Below are positions 25,401-33,644 of a stretch of 64,000 bases of DNA, one piece after another. The DNA comes from Ichthyenterobacterium magnum (GTDB lineage Bacteria; Bacteroidota; Bacteroidia; Flavobacteriales; Flavobacteriaceae). Position 1 is the stretch's first letter, and every line of letters begins with the position of its first letter. The translations under genes were made by a program, and so were the position numbers. The notes beneath the pieces are model-generated. The model did no database searches. It was not told the origin of the DNA and was given only the letters and a program-made list of their open reading frames with translations. Where the stretch lies: the NCBI RefSeq assembly GCF_003610635.1, contig NZ_RAQJ01000001.1:372474-436473 (forward strand). The letters are read 5' to 3'.

Positions 25401-26722
25401 CCATCAATAGCACCTGTTAAAGTCCCAGATATTAATATTGGCGAATCCCAATCTAGTGTAGCTCCTGAAAACACATTGTAAGTACCTCCTGTTAATTCAA
25501 TACCTGGACTAGCAAGGTTAAGTGTTCCGTTTTCGACTTGAATTACACCATCATTATTTCGTAACTCAACTCCAATTGAGGTTTTATCTGAAGGATCAAT
25601 AAAAGACGTTTTAATTAGGCCCTCATTATTTAATAGTCTAGGTTGAGCTCCTGTTCCAGAAAAGCCTGAATCATCGCCTTGAAAGTCAATAACGCCTGTA
25701 CTCGTATTATTGAGAATGGCATTTGTAGCAATAAAAATATCGCCTCCTAAAGCAAAATCAATATTGCCATTATTTGTTAGTGTTGTCGACATTGAAAGCG
25801 TAACATTTCCAGACTGAATTTCTATAGTACTTTCATTGGTTAAAGTTCCGCCTCCTGTTAGATTTCCACCTACCCATTTCAATGTTTCATTACCTGAAAA
25901 ATTGAATGAAGCCGATGTTAAAACATTTGCTGTACTTCTCCAATTAATATCGCCATCAACAACTCCAGTAAACGTACCAGAAATTGTTATAGCTGAATCC
26001 CAATCTAAAGCTGCTCCAGAAAAAACATTGTAAACTCCACCGTTTAACTCAATTCCAGAACTTGAAAGATTTAGTGTACCAACTTCAACTTGAATCGTTC
26101 CACCATTATTAATCAGCTCTGCACCTATAGATGATTTATCTGAAACATCTGCATACGAAGTTTTAATTAACCCTTCATTGTTTAATAGTCTTGGTTGACC
26201 TCCTGAGCCACTAATACCAGAATCATCACCTTGAAAGTCTATAACGCCAGATATTGAATTATTTAATACACCATTAGTTGCAATAAAAATATCGCCACCA
26301 CCAACAAAATCAATAGCTCCATTATTAGTTAGTATGGTTGATGCAGGAATAAATACATTTCCGCCAAGTATACTAATGGTTCCATCATTTGTAAGTGTAC
26401 TACCATTTGAAGTGAAAGTTCCTCCGCTCCAATTAATGCTAGTATTTGGCCCAAATGAGGAGTCATCAGTAAACGTTAAATTAGTGTTTACATCAAATAT
26501 TGATGTTCCTTGTACGTCAATAGATTTAACGGTTCCTGCAACATTAAGCGTTACTGTAAATCCTGTTGGGATAATAACATCATCTGCCGCTGTTGGTACT
26601 AAGTTAGTGTCCCAGTTATCGGTATTGTTCCAGTTTGTGTTTGCGCCTAAACCTGTCCAAGTGGTTTGCGCAATTGCTATTGTGCCTGAGAGCAACAATA
26701 GTAGTAGTAAAAATCGTTTCAT
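22484..26722 (-). CDS. Large repetitive T9SS-sorted adhesin with HYR repeats
   Basis: A 1412-residue exported protein. The ATG at 26722 is chosen because MKRFLLLLLLLSGTIAIAQ is the signal peptide; four extra codons upstream are open. Residues ~60-800 hold four ~182-186-residue units (each with GxIDxQGDDSG, LLNNEGLIKT, GTLNLSSPGIEL and DWD), probably a beta-solenoid. Then come HYR-like Ig-fold units beginning NPVVTCPDDIVQSND, two of them nearly identical, and a final TVDDTLS linker. The C-terminal sorting domain (FPNPAFNIVTLKN, YSSGMYFVKI, RLIKQ) marks it as T9SS cargo anchored at the cell surface. An adhesin role is inferred from architecture. Confidence 0.88.
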   Translation of the reverse strand: MKRFLLLLLLLSGTIAIAQTTWTGLGANTNWNNTDNWDTNLVPTAADDVIIPTGFTVTLNVAGTVKSIDVQGTSIFDVNTNLTFTDDSSFGPNTSINWSGGTFTSNGSTLTNDGTISILGGNVFIPASTILTNNGAIDFVGGGDIFIATNGVLNNSISGVIDFQGDDSGISGSGGQPRLLNNEGLIKTSYADVSDKSSIGAELINNGGTIQVEVGTLNLSSSGIELNGGVYNVFSGAALDWDSAITISGTFTGVVDGDINWRSTANVLTSASFNFSGNETLKWVGGNLTGGGTLTNESTIEIQSGNVTLSMSTTLTNNGNIDFALGGDIFIATNAILNNTSTGVIDFQGDDSGFSGTGAQPRLLNNEGLIKTSFIDPSDKTSIGVELRNNDGVIQVENGTLNLASPGIELTGGTYNVFSGATLDWDSPILISGTLTGAIDGDFNWRSTTSVLGTATFDFTGNGTVNWPSGSLAGGGVLTNNSIIEIQIGNVFINIATTLINNDKINFSGGGDIFISTDAVLNNTSTGVIDLQGDDSGFSGSGGLPRLLNNEGIIKATFSDITDKATISVELKNNNGIIQVENGTLNLSSPGIELNDGTYNVFADGTLDWDTTITLSGVLSGTVDGIINWRSTAIIAPAETATFDFLGSETVTWASGSLQSGTLVNESRISILDSNITMSAGSTLTNNGDIDFNGLGDIFIGTNAVLNNTETGVIQFIGDDSGFSGSGAVPRILNNAGILRTAYTNDIVADKSNIGVEVTNSGIIDAETGTMSFSSTLDHQVGGVVKGNAIFDLPAISIFTNDGTFAPGASPGTLTVIGNYISTINTILDIELNGLTPDTEHDVLAITGTNVVFEGNVNIIMGFEANQGDTFTIATVSGTNSTENLVTPIIVDYDGKRYTFDVTYPESNSVLLTISDKLDILPPDIITQDITVQLDATGNVSIVDTDVDDGTTDNCTPTNELVFSLDITAFTCADVGDNSVILTVTDNDGNSANATAIVTVEDSINPVVTCPDDIVQSNDSGSCDAVVTFMASATDNCPGVTTSSVPASGSVFPLGTTEVTVTATDASGNTDVCTFNVTINDTENPVVTCPDDIVQSNDSGSCDAVVTFMASATDNCPGVTTSSVPASGSVFPLGTTEVTVTATDASGNTDVCTFNVTINDTENPIVVTQDIIVQLDASGNASIVPADVNDGSSDNCMMSTLSLDVTDFTCEDLGANTVNLIVTDQSSNSASVPATVTLIDNTLPEIICPSDFTVQVDGTYTVPNYIQDGTVVVSDNCDDDLDRVQTPIPGTELGPGSHNIRVEVTDDSGNTAECSFKVTVDDTLSINDNELNDADISLFPNPAFNIVTLKNTSRLELINAEIIDVTGKVISIINLRNMNTVKEISLDTYSSGMYFVKINASNNSITKRLIKQ
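23235..23471 (-). repeat. HYR-encoding tandem repeat, unit 1 (237 bp)
   Basis: Nearly identical to the next 237 bases, with only about five differences by eye, all apparently silent. Each unit encodes 79 residues of an HYR domain. Confidence 0.85.
23472..23708 (-). repeat. HYR-encoding tandem repeat, unit 2 (237 bp)
   Basis: Second copy of the 237-bp unit, directly adjacent. The high DNA identity implies recent duplication or gene conversion. Confidence 0.85.
24400..26500 (-). repeat. Four ~550-bp diverged repeats in the adhesin
   Basis: Equivalent GDDSG-encoding sites lie near 26218, 25672, 25118 and 24562, a spacing of about 546-556 bp (182-186 residues). The copies are diverged at DNA level, so they are older than the HYR duplication. 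Outer limits are approximate. Confidence 0.7.
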
Positions 26723-26760
26723 AATTAATAGCATTTAAAGATTTATATACTATCACATCG
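26723..26760 (-). promoter_or_regulatory. Leader segment shared with the adjacent T9SS gene (copy 2)
   Basis: Resembles 22361-22398 over the whole 38 bases next to the start codon; see that entry. Confidence 0.6.
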
Positions 26761-26795
26761 AAACGAATAAAAAATGTGAGCATTAAAACCAAATG

Positions 26796-27665
26796 CTACT
26801 TAAATCGTACAAATTTTGAGCTATTAAAAGTATAATTAGAAACTGGGATTATGGTGTCTTTTTTTAAATTATACCAAGGTGAAATATTTTCGTCTTCAAG
26901 GTTTTTAACTAAATGAACACTTTGTGCCGGTGTATTACCTTGAAACAACAAATACAGCTTTTCGCCTTTTGAGTTTACAACTTCATCACAAATCATAGCA
27001 ATATGCCCTGGTGAACCACCTTTAATAAGCATATCTCCAATCTTTAAATCCTTAGCATATTCAATTTTAGACAATTCATTAAACAACGATAAAGTACCAG
27101 AATACATATAAATTAAATTCAGGTATTTATAAAAATTAGCTTTAGAATAATCTTTGTTTGATGTTTTATGAAATGATACTTTATTTCCTTTAATTTTTGG
27201 CCGGTAACCTTCTGCATACTTAAACCAAGAACAATAATGTCCAGAAGTAAAGTTAAAGCCTATCTCATCTTTTCTATTACTATCCCAAAGATATTCTGCT
27301 CTAATTCTTATTAAAGCATCTGCGCATTGTTGTAGCCCGTTTGACGGCACAGGAATATCTAAAACTCCTATATGACCTCTTTGCCAGAAATACTCAGTTG
27401 CATCATAATTAATAATTTTACTCCCAAATGGTTTCAAACTATAATTCCGTAAATACTCTTGAAAAGACCCTTTTTTATAAATGACACGCTTATAACCTTT
27501 AGGTGCAATCACTCTAGATTTAATTGTTAAGCTATCTTCATTTAATAAAACTATTTTCTTTGTAGAAGCTATCAAGACTTGAGTCGTTTTTTTAACTGGC
27601 TTTAATTGGTATACTAACAAGACAATAGTAATACAAACTAATACTACAAGTAAATATTTTTTCAT
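26796..27665 (-). CDS. DUF4846 family exported protein
   Basis: A 289-residue protein from the ATG at 27665, where an N-terminal hydrophobic segment (MKKYLLVVLVCITIVLLVY) begins; the open frame reaches 27731. The family pattern is clear: VIAPKGYKRVIYKKGSFQEY, YLRNYSLKPFGSKI, DIPVPSNGLQQCADALIRIRAEYLW, FNFTSGHYCSWFKYAEGYRP, GDMLIKGGSPGHIAMICDEV and LFQGNTPAQSVHL. DUF4846 has no established function as far as I know; the GH and QG motifs hint at a peptidase-like fold. A TAACTTTG box lies 63 nt upstream. Confidence 0.85.
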   Translation of the reverse strand: MKKYLLVVLVCITIVLLVYQLKPVKKTTQVLIASTKKIVLLNEDSLTIKSRVIAPKGYKRVIYKKGSFQEYLRNYSLKPFGSKIINYDATEYFWQRGHIGVLDIPVPSNGLQQCADALIRIRAEYLWDSNRKDEIGFNFTSGHYCSWFKYAEGYRPKIKGNKVSFHKTSNKDYSKANFYKYLNLIYMYSGTLSLFNELSKIEYAKDLKIGDMLIKGGSPGHIAMICDEVVNSKGEKLYLLFQGNTPAQSVHLVKNLEDENISPWYNLKKDTIIPVSNYTFNSSKFVRFK

Positions 27666-27728
27666 AAGTATAAGAACGTTTTGAAACTGTTTTTTCGTAT
27701 TTGATATACAAAAAAGTGTAACTTTAAG

Positions 27729-27736
27729 CAAAGTTA
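27729..27736 (-). promoter_or_regulatory. -7 box (TAACTTTG) of the DUF4846 gene
   Basis: TAnnTTTG on the complement, 63 nt before the ATG at 27665. Confidence 0.5.
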
Positions 27737-27828
27737 CTTCTGTAACATTTTATTTTTTATATACAGATAGTCTTATACTCAACTCCAGCTACAACCATTA
27801 GCTTCATTTTACTAACAACTGTAAATTT

Positions 27829-28230
27829 ATGATCAAACAATTCTGTAATACTAATAAGAATAGTTTCTTAATTATTGGAAGCATTTTTAGCATTATTTTC
27901 TTATTTAATTGCAAAAACAAAAGTACGCTTCCTGACCCTCTTGAAGCTGGGTGGAACAATATAGCCGTTTGTGAGGTATTAGAAGACAATGAAAGCTTAA
28001 GAGCTTTAAAGTGCACGTTTCCGCCAAGCGTTGGGCACAATCGTCATTACCATAACGCTCATTTTGGATATGCTATTTCTGGAGGAAGAATGAGAATAAA
28101 AGACACAACAGGCATTAGAGAAGTCACTATAAAAAAAGGAGCTCATTTTTCTAGTGATGGTATAGACTGGCATGAGGTTATAAATATTGGTGACAGTACT
28201 GCTATTTTTTTAATTATTGAGCCTAAATAA
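27829..28230 (+). CDS. Cupin-domain lipoprotein
   Basis: A 133-residue protein. A lipoprotein-type signal (IIGSIFSIIFLFNCKN) is followed by a single cupin barrel, with motif 1 as GHNRHYHNAHFGYAISGGRMRI (His-x-His pattern and glycine) and motif 2 as GAHFSSDGIDWHEVINIGDS. A metal site of three His is plausible. The substrate is unknown. The gene diverges from the DUF4846 gene and ends 62 bp before the VWA gene. Confidence 0.82.
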   Translation: MIKQFCNTNKNSFLIIGSIFSIIFLFNCKNKSTLPDPLEAGWNNIAVCEVLEDNESLRALKCTFPPSVGHNRHYHNAHFGYAISGGRMRIKDTTGIREVTIKKGAHFSSDGIDWHEVINIGDSTAIFLIIEPK

Positions 28231-28292
28231 CTCCATTCTATAAACAAAAATTAATTTTTAGTATCTTTAAATACATAATTAAACCTAACATC

Positions 28293-29693
28293 ATGAAGCT
28301 ATTAATTACACTATGTTGTGTGTTAGGTTTTAGTTTACAATCTTACACACAACAGGACGCTCCATCTCCTATTTTATTTATCTACGACGCTAGTGGCTCC
28401 ATGTGGGGACAACTAGATGGTAAAACAAAAAAAGGCATTGCTGCAAACGTTTTATCAACAACTGTAAGCAATCTTCCTACCAATCAAAACATTGGCTTAG
28501 TGGCTTATGGTCATCGCAAAAAGGGAGATTGTAACGATATTGAGTTTTTGGTTGATATAAAAAATGACGACAAAAACAATATTACAGCTGCAGTTAAAAG
28601 CATGAATGCTTTAGGAAAAACACCATTAGCTCGTTCGGCTGGACTTGCCATTAATTCACTAAAAGAAAACAATACTAAAGCCACCATTATTTTAATTACT
28701 GACGGCATTGAATCTTGTGACGGAAATATTTGCGATGTGGTCTCAAAAGCTAAGTTAGAAGGTATTGATTTTAAACTTCACATTGTCGGATTTGGGCTAA
28801 AAGAAGAAGAAACTGAACAATTAAAATGTGCGGCCAATGCTGGAGGTGGCACATATTATGATGCTACTAATGCTGCTGGTTTAGGAGAAGGGCTGACAGA
28901 AGCCACTGAGCAAACTATCGACGATTCAGAAGGAAACTTTTCTATCTATGCGACCAAAAATGATGAACCCGTAGATGCTTGGGTGAAAGTAGTTAAGTCT
29001 GGTACCAACCAAGAAATAGCTGTCACTCGTACTTATCGAGATTCGGGCTGGGTATTTCTTCCGCCAGGGAAATATGACATGATTGTCAACCCTCTAGAAA
29101 ATACAAGAATTAAAGGAACCACAATAAAAGTAGAAAGTGTCAAAGATAAAATTGGGCATCAAACTGTAAGTTTTGATGGCGGAAAAATAAATCTTATTAC
29201 GCTAAATAATGGTGAAGGTTGGGATTGCACAAGTAAAGTAAAAACTCAAGAAGGCGAAGTAGTTGGTGGTAGTAGAACCTATGGTAGGCCACAAATTATA
29301 GAAGTAAACGCAGGAGTTTATGATATTGAAATTATGGGTTTAACCATGAAGGGTTTAGAAACCAAATATATTATTGAAGATGTGGTAGTTGCATCTGGAA
29401 AAACAGTTGAAGCTTCCCACAATTTCGAAACTGGAATTGCTATGATTGGCGTAAAAAGTGGAGAAACCTTAGTTGACGCCGTTGTAAGTATTAAGGATAA
29501 AAAATCAGGCCAAAATGTAGCTGGTAGTAGAACTTATACATCTAATTCTAGTAATCCAAGAGAATTTATGTTGAATCCAGGTACATATGAAGTGAAAGTT
29601 AGTGCGGTAAAAAAAGAGCATGCAGGAAAAACAGAAACTTTTACAATTGAAGTAAAAAAAGGTGAAACCATAACCAAGATTATAACCTTTTAA
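28293..29693 (+). CDS. Secreted von Willebrand factor A domain protein with three RTY repeats
   Basis: A 466-residue protein with a signal peptide (MKLLITLCCVLGFSLQSYTQ). The VWA domain (about 28-200) has an intact MIDAS: DASGSM near the start, a Thr in GKTPLARS and Asp in ITDGIESCDG. Three ~80-residue beta-rich repeats follow, each with RTY and a glycine turn: RTYRDSGWVFLPPGKYD, SRTYGRPQIIEVNAGVYD, SRTYTSNSSNPREFMLNPGTY. It probably binds protein ligands in the envelope via a divalent metal. A near-consensus TATCTTTA box lies at 28262-28269. A membrane protein gene follows after 2 bp. Confidence 0.88.
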   Translation: MKLLITLCCVLGFSLQSYTQQDAPSPILFIYDASGSMWGQLDGKTKKGIAANVLSTTVSNLPTNQNIGLVAYGHRKKGDCNDIEFLVDIKNDDKNNITAAVKSMNALGKTPLARSAGLAINSLKENNTKATIILITDGIESCDGNICDVVSKAKLEGIDFKLHIVGFGLKEEETEQLKCAANAGGGTYYDATNAAGLGEGLTEATEQTIDDSEGNFSIYATKNDEPVDAWVKVVKSGTNQEIAVTRTYRDSGWVFLPPGKYDMIVNPLENTRIKGTTIKVESVKDKIGHQTVSFDGGKINLITLNNGEGWDCTSKVKTQEGEVVGGSRTYGRPQIIEVNAGVYDIEIMGLTMKGLETKYIIEDVVVASGKTVEASHNFETGIAMIGVKSGETLVDAVVSIKDKKSGQNVAGSRTYTSNSSNPREFMLNPGTYEVKVSAVKKEHAGKTETFTIEVKKGETITKIITF

Positions 29694-29695
29694 TT

Positions 29696-30691
29696 ATGGC
29701 GCATCAAGCAATAAAACTCTATAGTTTATTAATGTACTTTTTAGCTATTATTGCCTTTTTCTTTTTAGGGTTGGTCTATGCCGGTATAACTGAAGCTGGT
29801 AAAGGGCAAATGCTTGCTGGTGGCGCTATTGTATTTGGCTATGCTGTTATTGGAGCTTTTATAGGACTTTGTTTATCATTGATTATTGCCTTTATAGCTA
29901 AGCGGTCTACAATTATTAAACTTAATGTAGTATTAACACTCATCATTGTAGCTTCATTTTCGTATTTTACCATTAGCTACCAAAAGCGTCAACGCGAAAA
30001 ATTAGAAAATGATTCTCATATAAAAAAGCAACCAACAAAATCTAAACTTATAACACCTGTAAACGAAGCTCAAGAAAATAAAGCTATGGCAATGCTCAAA
30101 ACAAAAAAAGTAAAAAAACAAACACAACCCATTATGGGTTTAGGTATGTTTACACCAAACTTTTATAAAAACAAGGCACTTTATTTTTACAGTAATTTAA
30201 CACCTAGCAAATCTGTACATGAGCATATACCAACTGATAGTATTACTTTTAAACAACTAGAATACGGTGGTTTTGATATTGCCACCGCGCCGTCTTGGCT
30301 GGTTCCAGACCATTTAAAACTGGATTATGATAGGTTACATTTTAAAGCAAAGTCTATTAGTCATGATTTTATTGAGATTGTCGTTAATACAACTAATAAT
30401 CAAACTACTTTTGTAGACAGATATGCTGGAAAACTACAATATTGGCCCGAGTTTTTATTAGGCATTCATAGTGTTGAATTTCCAGAACCTTCAAAACACA
30501 AGATATATGTAAAACCTTTAGATTATGCTGAAACAATTAAAACACCTTACAGTTTTATGCTACCAATAAAAATTCAAAATCAATGGATGTATGTCGAGTT
30601 ACAAGGTGATGATTATAAAGCAGTAGCCAAAGGTTGGATTCGTTGGTGTAAGGATGGAAAACTTCTTATAACTTATAACTTATTAAGCTAG
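29696..30691 (+). CDS. Membrane protein of unknown function, partner of the VWA gene
   Basis: A 331-residue protein with three predicted TM helices in the first ~105 residues (LLMYFLAIIAFFFLGLVYAG; IVFGYAVIGAFIGLCLSLIIAF; VVLTLIIVASFSYF). A basic linker and a ~190-residue soluble domain follow (FDIATAPSWLVPDHLKLDYD, WPEFLLGIHSVEFPEP, WMYVELQGDDYKAVAKGWIRW). I do not recognise the family. It starts 2 bp after the VWA gene and is followed after 8 bp by the DUF6090 pair, so these genes likely form one operon. Confidence 0.78.
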   Translation: MAHQAIKLYSLLMYFLAIIAFFFLGLVYAGITEAGKGQMLAGGAIVFGYAVIGAFIGLCLSLIIAFIAKRSTIIKLNVVLTLIIVASFSYFTISYQKRQREKLENDSHIKKQPTKSKLITPVNEAQENKAMAMLKTKKVKKQTQPIMGLGMFTPNFYKNKALYFYSNLTPSKSVHEHIPTDSITFKQLEYGGFDIATAPSWLVPDHLKLDYDRLHFKAKSISHDFIEIVVNTTNNQTTFVDRYAGKLQYWPEFLLGIHSVEFPEPSKHKIYVKPLDYAETIKTPYSFMLPIKIQNQWMYVELQGDDYKAVAKGWIRWCKDGKLLITYNLLS

Positions 30692-30699
30692 CTTACTAT

Positions 30700-31439
30700 A
30701 TGATAAAATTTTTCAGAAGAATACGCCAAAACATGATTAAAGAAAACAAAGTAAGTAAATACATGTTATATGCCATTGGAGAGATAATATTGGTGGTTAT
30801 TGGTATCCTCATAGCATTGCAGATTAATAATTGGAATGAAAGAAAAAAAGAACGAGCAAAAGAGCAGGCTTTTTTAAAGGAAATAAACCTAGACTTTAAA
30901 TCAAATAAAGCACAGTTAGATTCAATAATTAGTTTCAACAAAATTAATTTTCATGCTAGTACTAGATTACTAAAAATTATAGGAACCTTTAATCTAAAAA
31001 CCCTCAGAGAAATGACGCTAATACACACTTTGCAGATAGTATGAGAGTTTATAATCGATTAATGTGGAGAAATAAATCGTTTAATCCAAAAAACGGAGCT
31101 GTTGAAGCACTTTTAAATTCATCATCTTTTAATCTTATTAAAAATGACACTTTAAGGCGAAATTTAATTTCATGGAAAGATGTTTTGGGAGATTATTTAG
31201 AGGAAGAACAATTTGCAGTCAATTTTTTGAACAATGAGTATGGACCATGGGCAAGAGCAAGCTTTGATCCCGATATTTCTGATGACCCAGAAAACACAAA
31301 AGCTTTCTTCAGCAAACGACATAGAAATTTTATAAACCAAAGAGCTGGAGATTTGGATAATAATATAAACACCGTAAAAGAAGAAGGTGTTGTAGCTATG
31401 ATTAACGATATAATTAGATTAACAGAACCTAAGCAATGA
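30700..31439 (+). pseudogene. DUF6090 family gene disrupted by a frameshift
   Basis: The N-terminal part (MIKFFRRIRQNM, one TM helix in AIGEIILVVIGILIALQINN, then NWNERKKER) is the DUF6090 start and ends prematurely at 31044. The rest of the family protein continues in another frame (FADSMRVYNRLMW, FNPKNGAVEALLNSSSFNLI, ending at 31439). The frame changes between about 31005 and 31012 and is explained by loss of one base. The intact paralogue abuts immediately downstream. Sequencing error or programmed frameshifting are alternatives, though no classic slippery site is evident. Confidence 0.75.
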
Positions 31440-32210
31440 ATGATTAAATTCTTTAGACGAATAAGATACAACCTAATGGAAACAGGAAAGACAGCGAAAT
31501 ACTTTAAATACGCTATTGGTGAAATTGTACTTGTGGTTATTGGTATTTTAATTGCACTTCAGATTAACAACTGGAATGAATATAGAAAAGATAGAAATAG
31601 AGAACAAGCTATCTTAAAGAGCCTTCAAACAGACTTTAAAACCAATATCATCAACTTAGATAACGCTTATCATAGTTTTTCAAAAGCCTATGAGGCATCA
31701 GCAAATTTACTCGAAATTATTAGATCTGATAATAGTATTAATGGCTCAGAAGTAGAAAAATTATTAGATGATATTATTAATAAAACCAAATCATTAGATA
31801 TAATTACCGGATCATTAGACGAAATGCTCAATACTGGATCCATCAACTTAATAAGAGATACTAATTTAAAAAATCAATTATCTAATTGGTCTTATTTTAA
31901 AACCGATACAGAAGATGACATTATAATATATAGAGACTATTTATTCGATTTCTTTATTCCTTCATTAACAAATAAAGCACTTTTAAGAAATATGGAGGTT
32001 CCAAATTTTTTTGAAGACGATTTAAATTTAAAAATAATTGCTAAATCTAATTTCAAAATTAATTATACTAATACAATCAGGACAGTTGAATTTGAAAATC
32101 AACTTTACAATAACACCTTAAATTATATGTATACGCTTAACTCTTACAAGGTGTTTAAGCATTATTTAACTGACACTTTAAAACTAATTGAATCTAATAT
32201 AAATGATTAA
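31440..32210 (+). CDS. DUF6090 family membrane-anchored protein
   Basis: A 256-residue intact paralogue of the gene just upstream. It has the same start (MIKFFRRIRYNLME), one TM helix (about 23-45, AIGEIVLVVIGILIALQINN) and NWNEYRKDRNREQ, then a helical soluble domain with LKSLQTDFKTNI and DEMLNTGSINLIRD. Members often occur as tandem clusters in flavobacteria, and their function is unknown. The ATG directly follows the TGA of the broken copy. A strong terminator lies 14 bp after the stop. Confidence 0.85.
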   Translation: MIKFFRRIRYNLMETGKTAKYFKYAIGEIVLVVIGILIALQINNWNEYRKDRNREQAILKSLQTDFKTNIINLDNAYHSFSKAYEASANLLEIIRSDNSINGSEVEKLLDDIINKTKSLDIITGSLDEMLNTGSINLIRDTNLKNQLSNWSYFKTDTEDDIIIYRDYLFDFFIPSLTNKALLRNMEVPNFFEDDLNLKIIAKSNFKINYTNTIRTVEFENQLYNNTLNYMYTLNSYKVFKHYLTDTLKLIESNIND

Positions 32211-32223
32211 ATGTTTATAAAAC

Positions 32224-32253
32224 AAAAAACCCAACACAATGTGTTGGGTTTTT
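32224..32253. terminator. Bidirectional terminator between the DUF6090 and nqr operons
   Basis: A perfect eight-pair CCCAACAC-AAT-GTGTTGGG stem flanked by A6 and T5. It is placed 3' of both convergent operons. Confidence 0.88.
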
Positions 32254-32321
32254 CAATTCCTAAAAAGATAGGAATTTATTTATTTTCAGAATGACAATCA
32301 TTGCCAAACGTCACTTAGCTA

Positions 32322-33644
32322 TTAGCCTCCAAAGTCATCAAATCTGATGTTTTCATCATCAATACCAAAGTCTTCTCCCATTTTTTGAACCGCTTGATTC
32401 ATTAATGGTGGTCCACAGAAATATAGCTCAATATCTTCTGGCGCTTCATGTTTAGATAAATATTGATCGATTACAACTTGGTGGATAAATCCAACAAAAC
32501 CATCTCCAGCTTCATCATTTATATCTGTTTTAACTTTCCAGTTATCTTGTTCCATTGGTTCTGATAATGCCAAGTAGAATTTAAAGTTTGGAAAATCTTT
32601 TTCTAATGCTCTAAAGTAATGTATGTAAAACAATTCAGCTTTAGAACGTCCTCCATACCAATAGGTTACTTTACGTCCAGTTTTTATAGTTCTAAACAAC
32701 TCGTATAAATGTGAACGCATTGGTGCCATACCTGCACCACCACCAACGTATAACATTTCTGCTTCAGAATCGTTGATAAAGAATTCTCCGTAAGGTCCAG
32801 AAATGGTTACTTTATCTCCTGGTTTTTGATTAAAAATATACGATGATGCTACACCTGGATTAACATCCATCCAACCGCCTTTAGCACGATCAAAAGGTGG
32901 TGTTGCAATACGAACATTTAACATAATCTTTCTTCCTTCTGCTGGATAAGAAGCCATAGAATAAGCACGCTCAACAGTTTCTGAATTCTTCATTACTAAA
33001 GGCCAGAGTCCAAATTTTTCCCAATCTGGTTTAAATTTATCTGGTTCTCCTGGATGGTCTTCAGGATGCGCAGTAACATCCATTTCTGAATATTTAATTT
33101 CTGTTTCTGGAATTTCAATCTGGATATAACCTCCAGCTTTATAACCCATATCTTCAGGAATTTCTACTATAAACTCCTTAATAAATGTAGCCACGTTATA
33201 GTTAGATACTACAGTTGCTTCCCATTTTTTAATTCCAAAAATTTCTTCTGGAATAGTAACTTCCATATCCTGTTTTACTTTTACTTGACAAGATAAACGT
33301 GCTCCGTGTGCTAACTCTTTTCTTGTAAAGTGAGGTGTTTCTGTTGGTAATGCTTCACCACCTCCAGAGGTTACATGGCATTCACATTGAATACATGTTC
33401 CACCACCACCACAAGCTGATGGTAAAAATATTTTTTGAGCACCAAGAGTTGATAATAAGGTATCTCCTGAAGCAACTTCAATTTCACGTTCACCATTAAT
33501 TAAAATCTTTACAGGGCCTGATGGTGATAATTTTTGTTTTACAAACAATAACAAGGCTACCAATAATAAAGTTACTAGTAAAAAGGCTGCTATAGTTGCA
33601 ATGATTGTTCCTGTTGTACTTGCTGCTAATATCATGTTATTCAT
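32322..33644 (-). CDS. nqrF: Na+-translocating NADH:quinone reductase subunit F
   Basis: The NADH-oxidising subunit. It has one N-terminal TM helix (about 12-35) and a 2Fe-2S ferredoxin domain with [17 protein letters not shown] plus a distal Cys in ARLSCQV. An FAD/NADH reductase module follows: RAYSMASYP binds FAD, GPYGEFF and [16 protein letters not shown] bind NADH, and [14 protein letters not shown] is the C-terminal signature. It is the last gene of nqrABCDEF. Its first ATG overlaps the end of nqrE by 8 bp; a second ATG three codons later (33635) is also possible. Confidence 0.97.
   Translation of the reverse strand: MNNMILAASTTGTIIATIAAFLLVTLLLVALLLFVKQKLSPSGPVKILINGEREIEVASGDTLLSTLGAQKIFLPSACGGGGTCIQCECHVTSGGGEALPTETPHFTRKELAHGARLSCQVKVKQDMEVTIPEEIFGIKKWEATVVSNYNVATFIKEFIVEIPEDMGYKAGGYIQIEIPETEIKYSEMDVTAHPEDHPGEPDKFKPDWEKFGLWPLVMKNSETVERAYSMASYPAEGRKIMLNVRIATPPFDRAKGGWMDVNPGVASSYIFNQKPGDKVTISGPYGEFFINDSEAEMLYVGGGAGMAPMRSHLYELFRTIKTGRKVTYWYGGRSKAELFYIHYFRALEKDFPNFKFYLALSEPMEQDNWKVKTDINDEAGDGFVGFIHQVVIDQYLSKHEAPEDIELYFCGPPLMNQAVQKMGEDFGIDDENIRFDDFGG

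Noticed and set aside
22484-26722. Tandem repeats in the adhesin as a CRISPR array or mobile element
   Set aside because: The repeats are in frame, encode protein domains, and have no spacer-like unique segments or transposase.
23478-26738. Long plus-strand open frames antisense to the adhesin
   Set aside because: They are low-complexity mirror frames of the repeats, with no start signals and no family resemblance.
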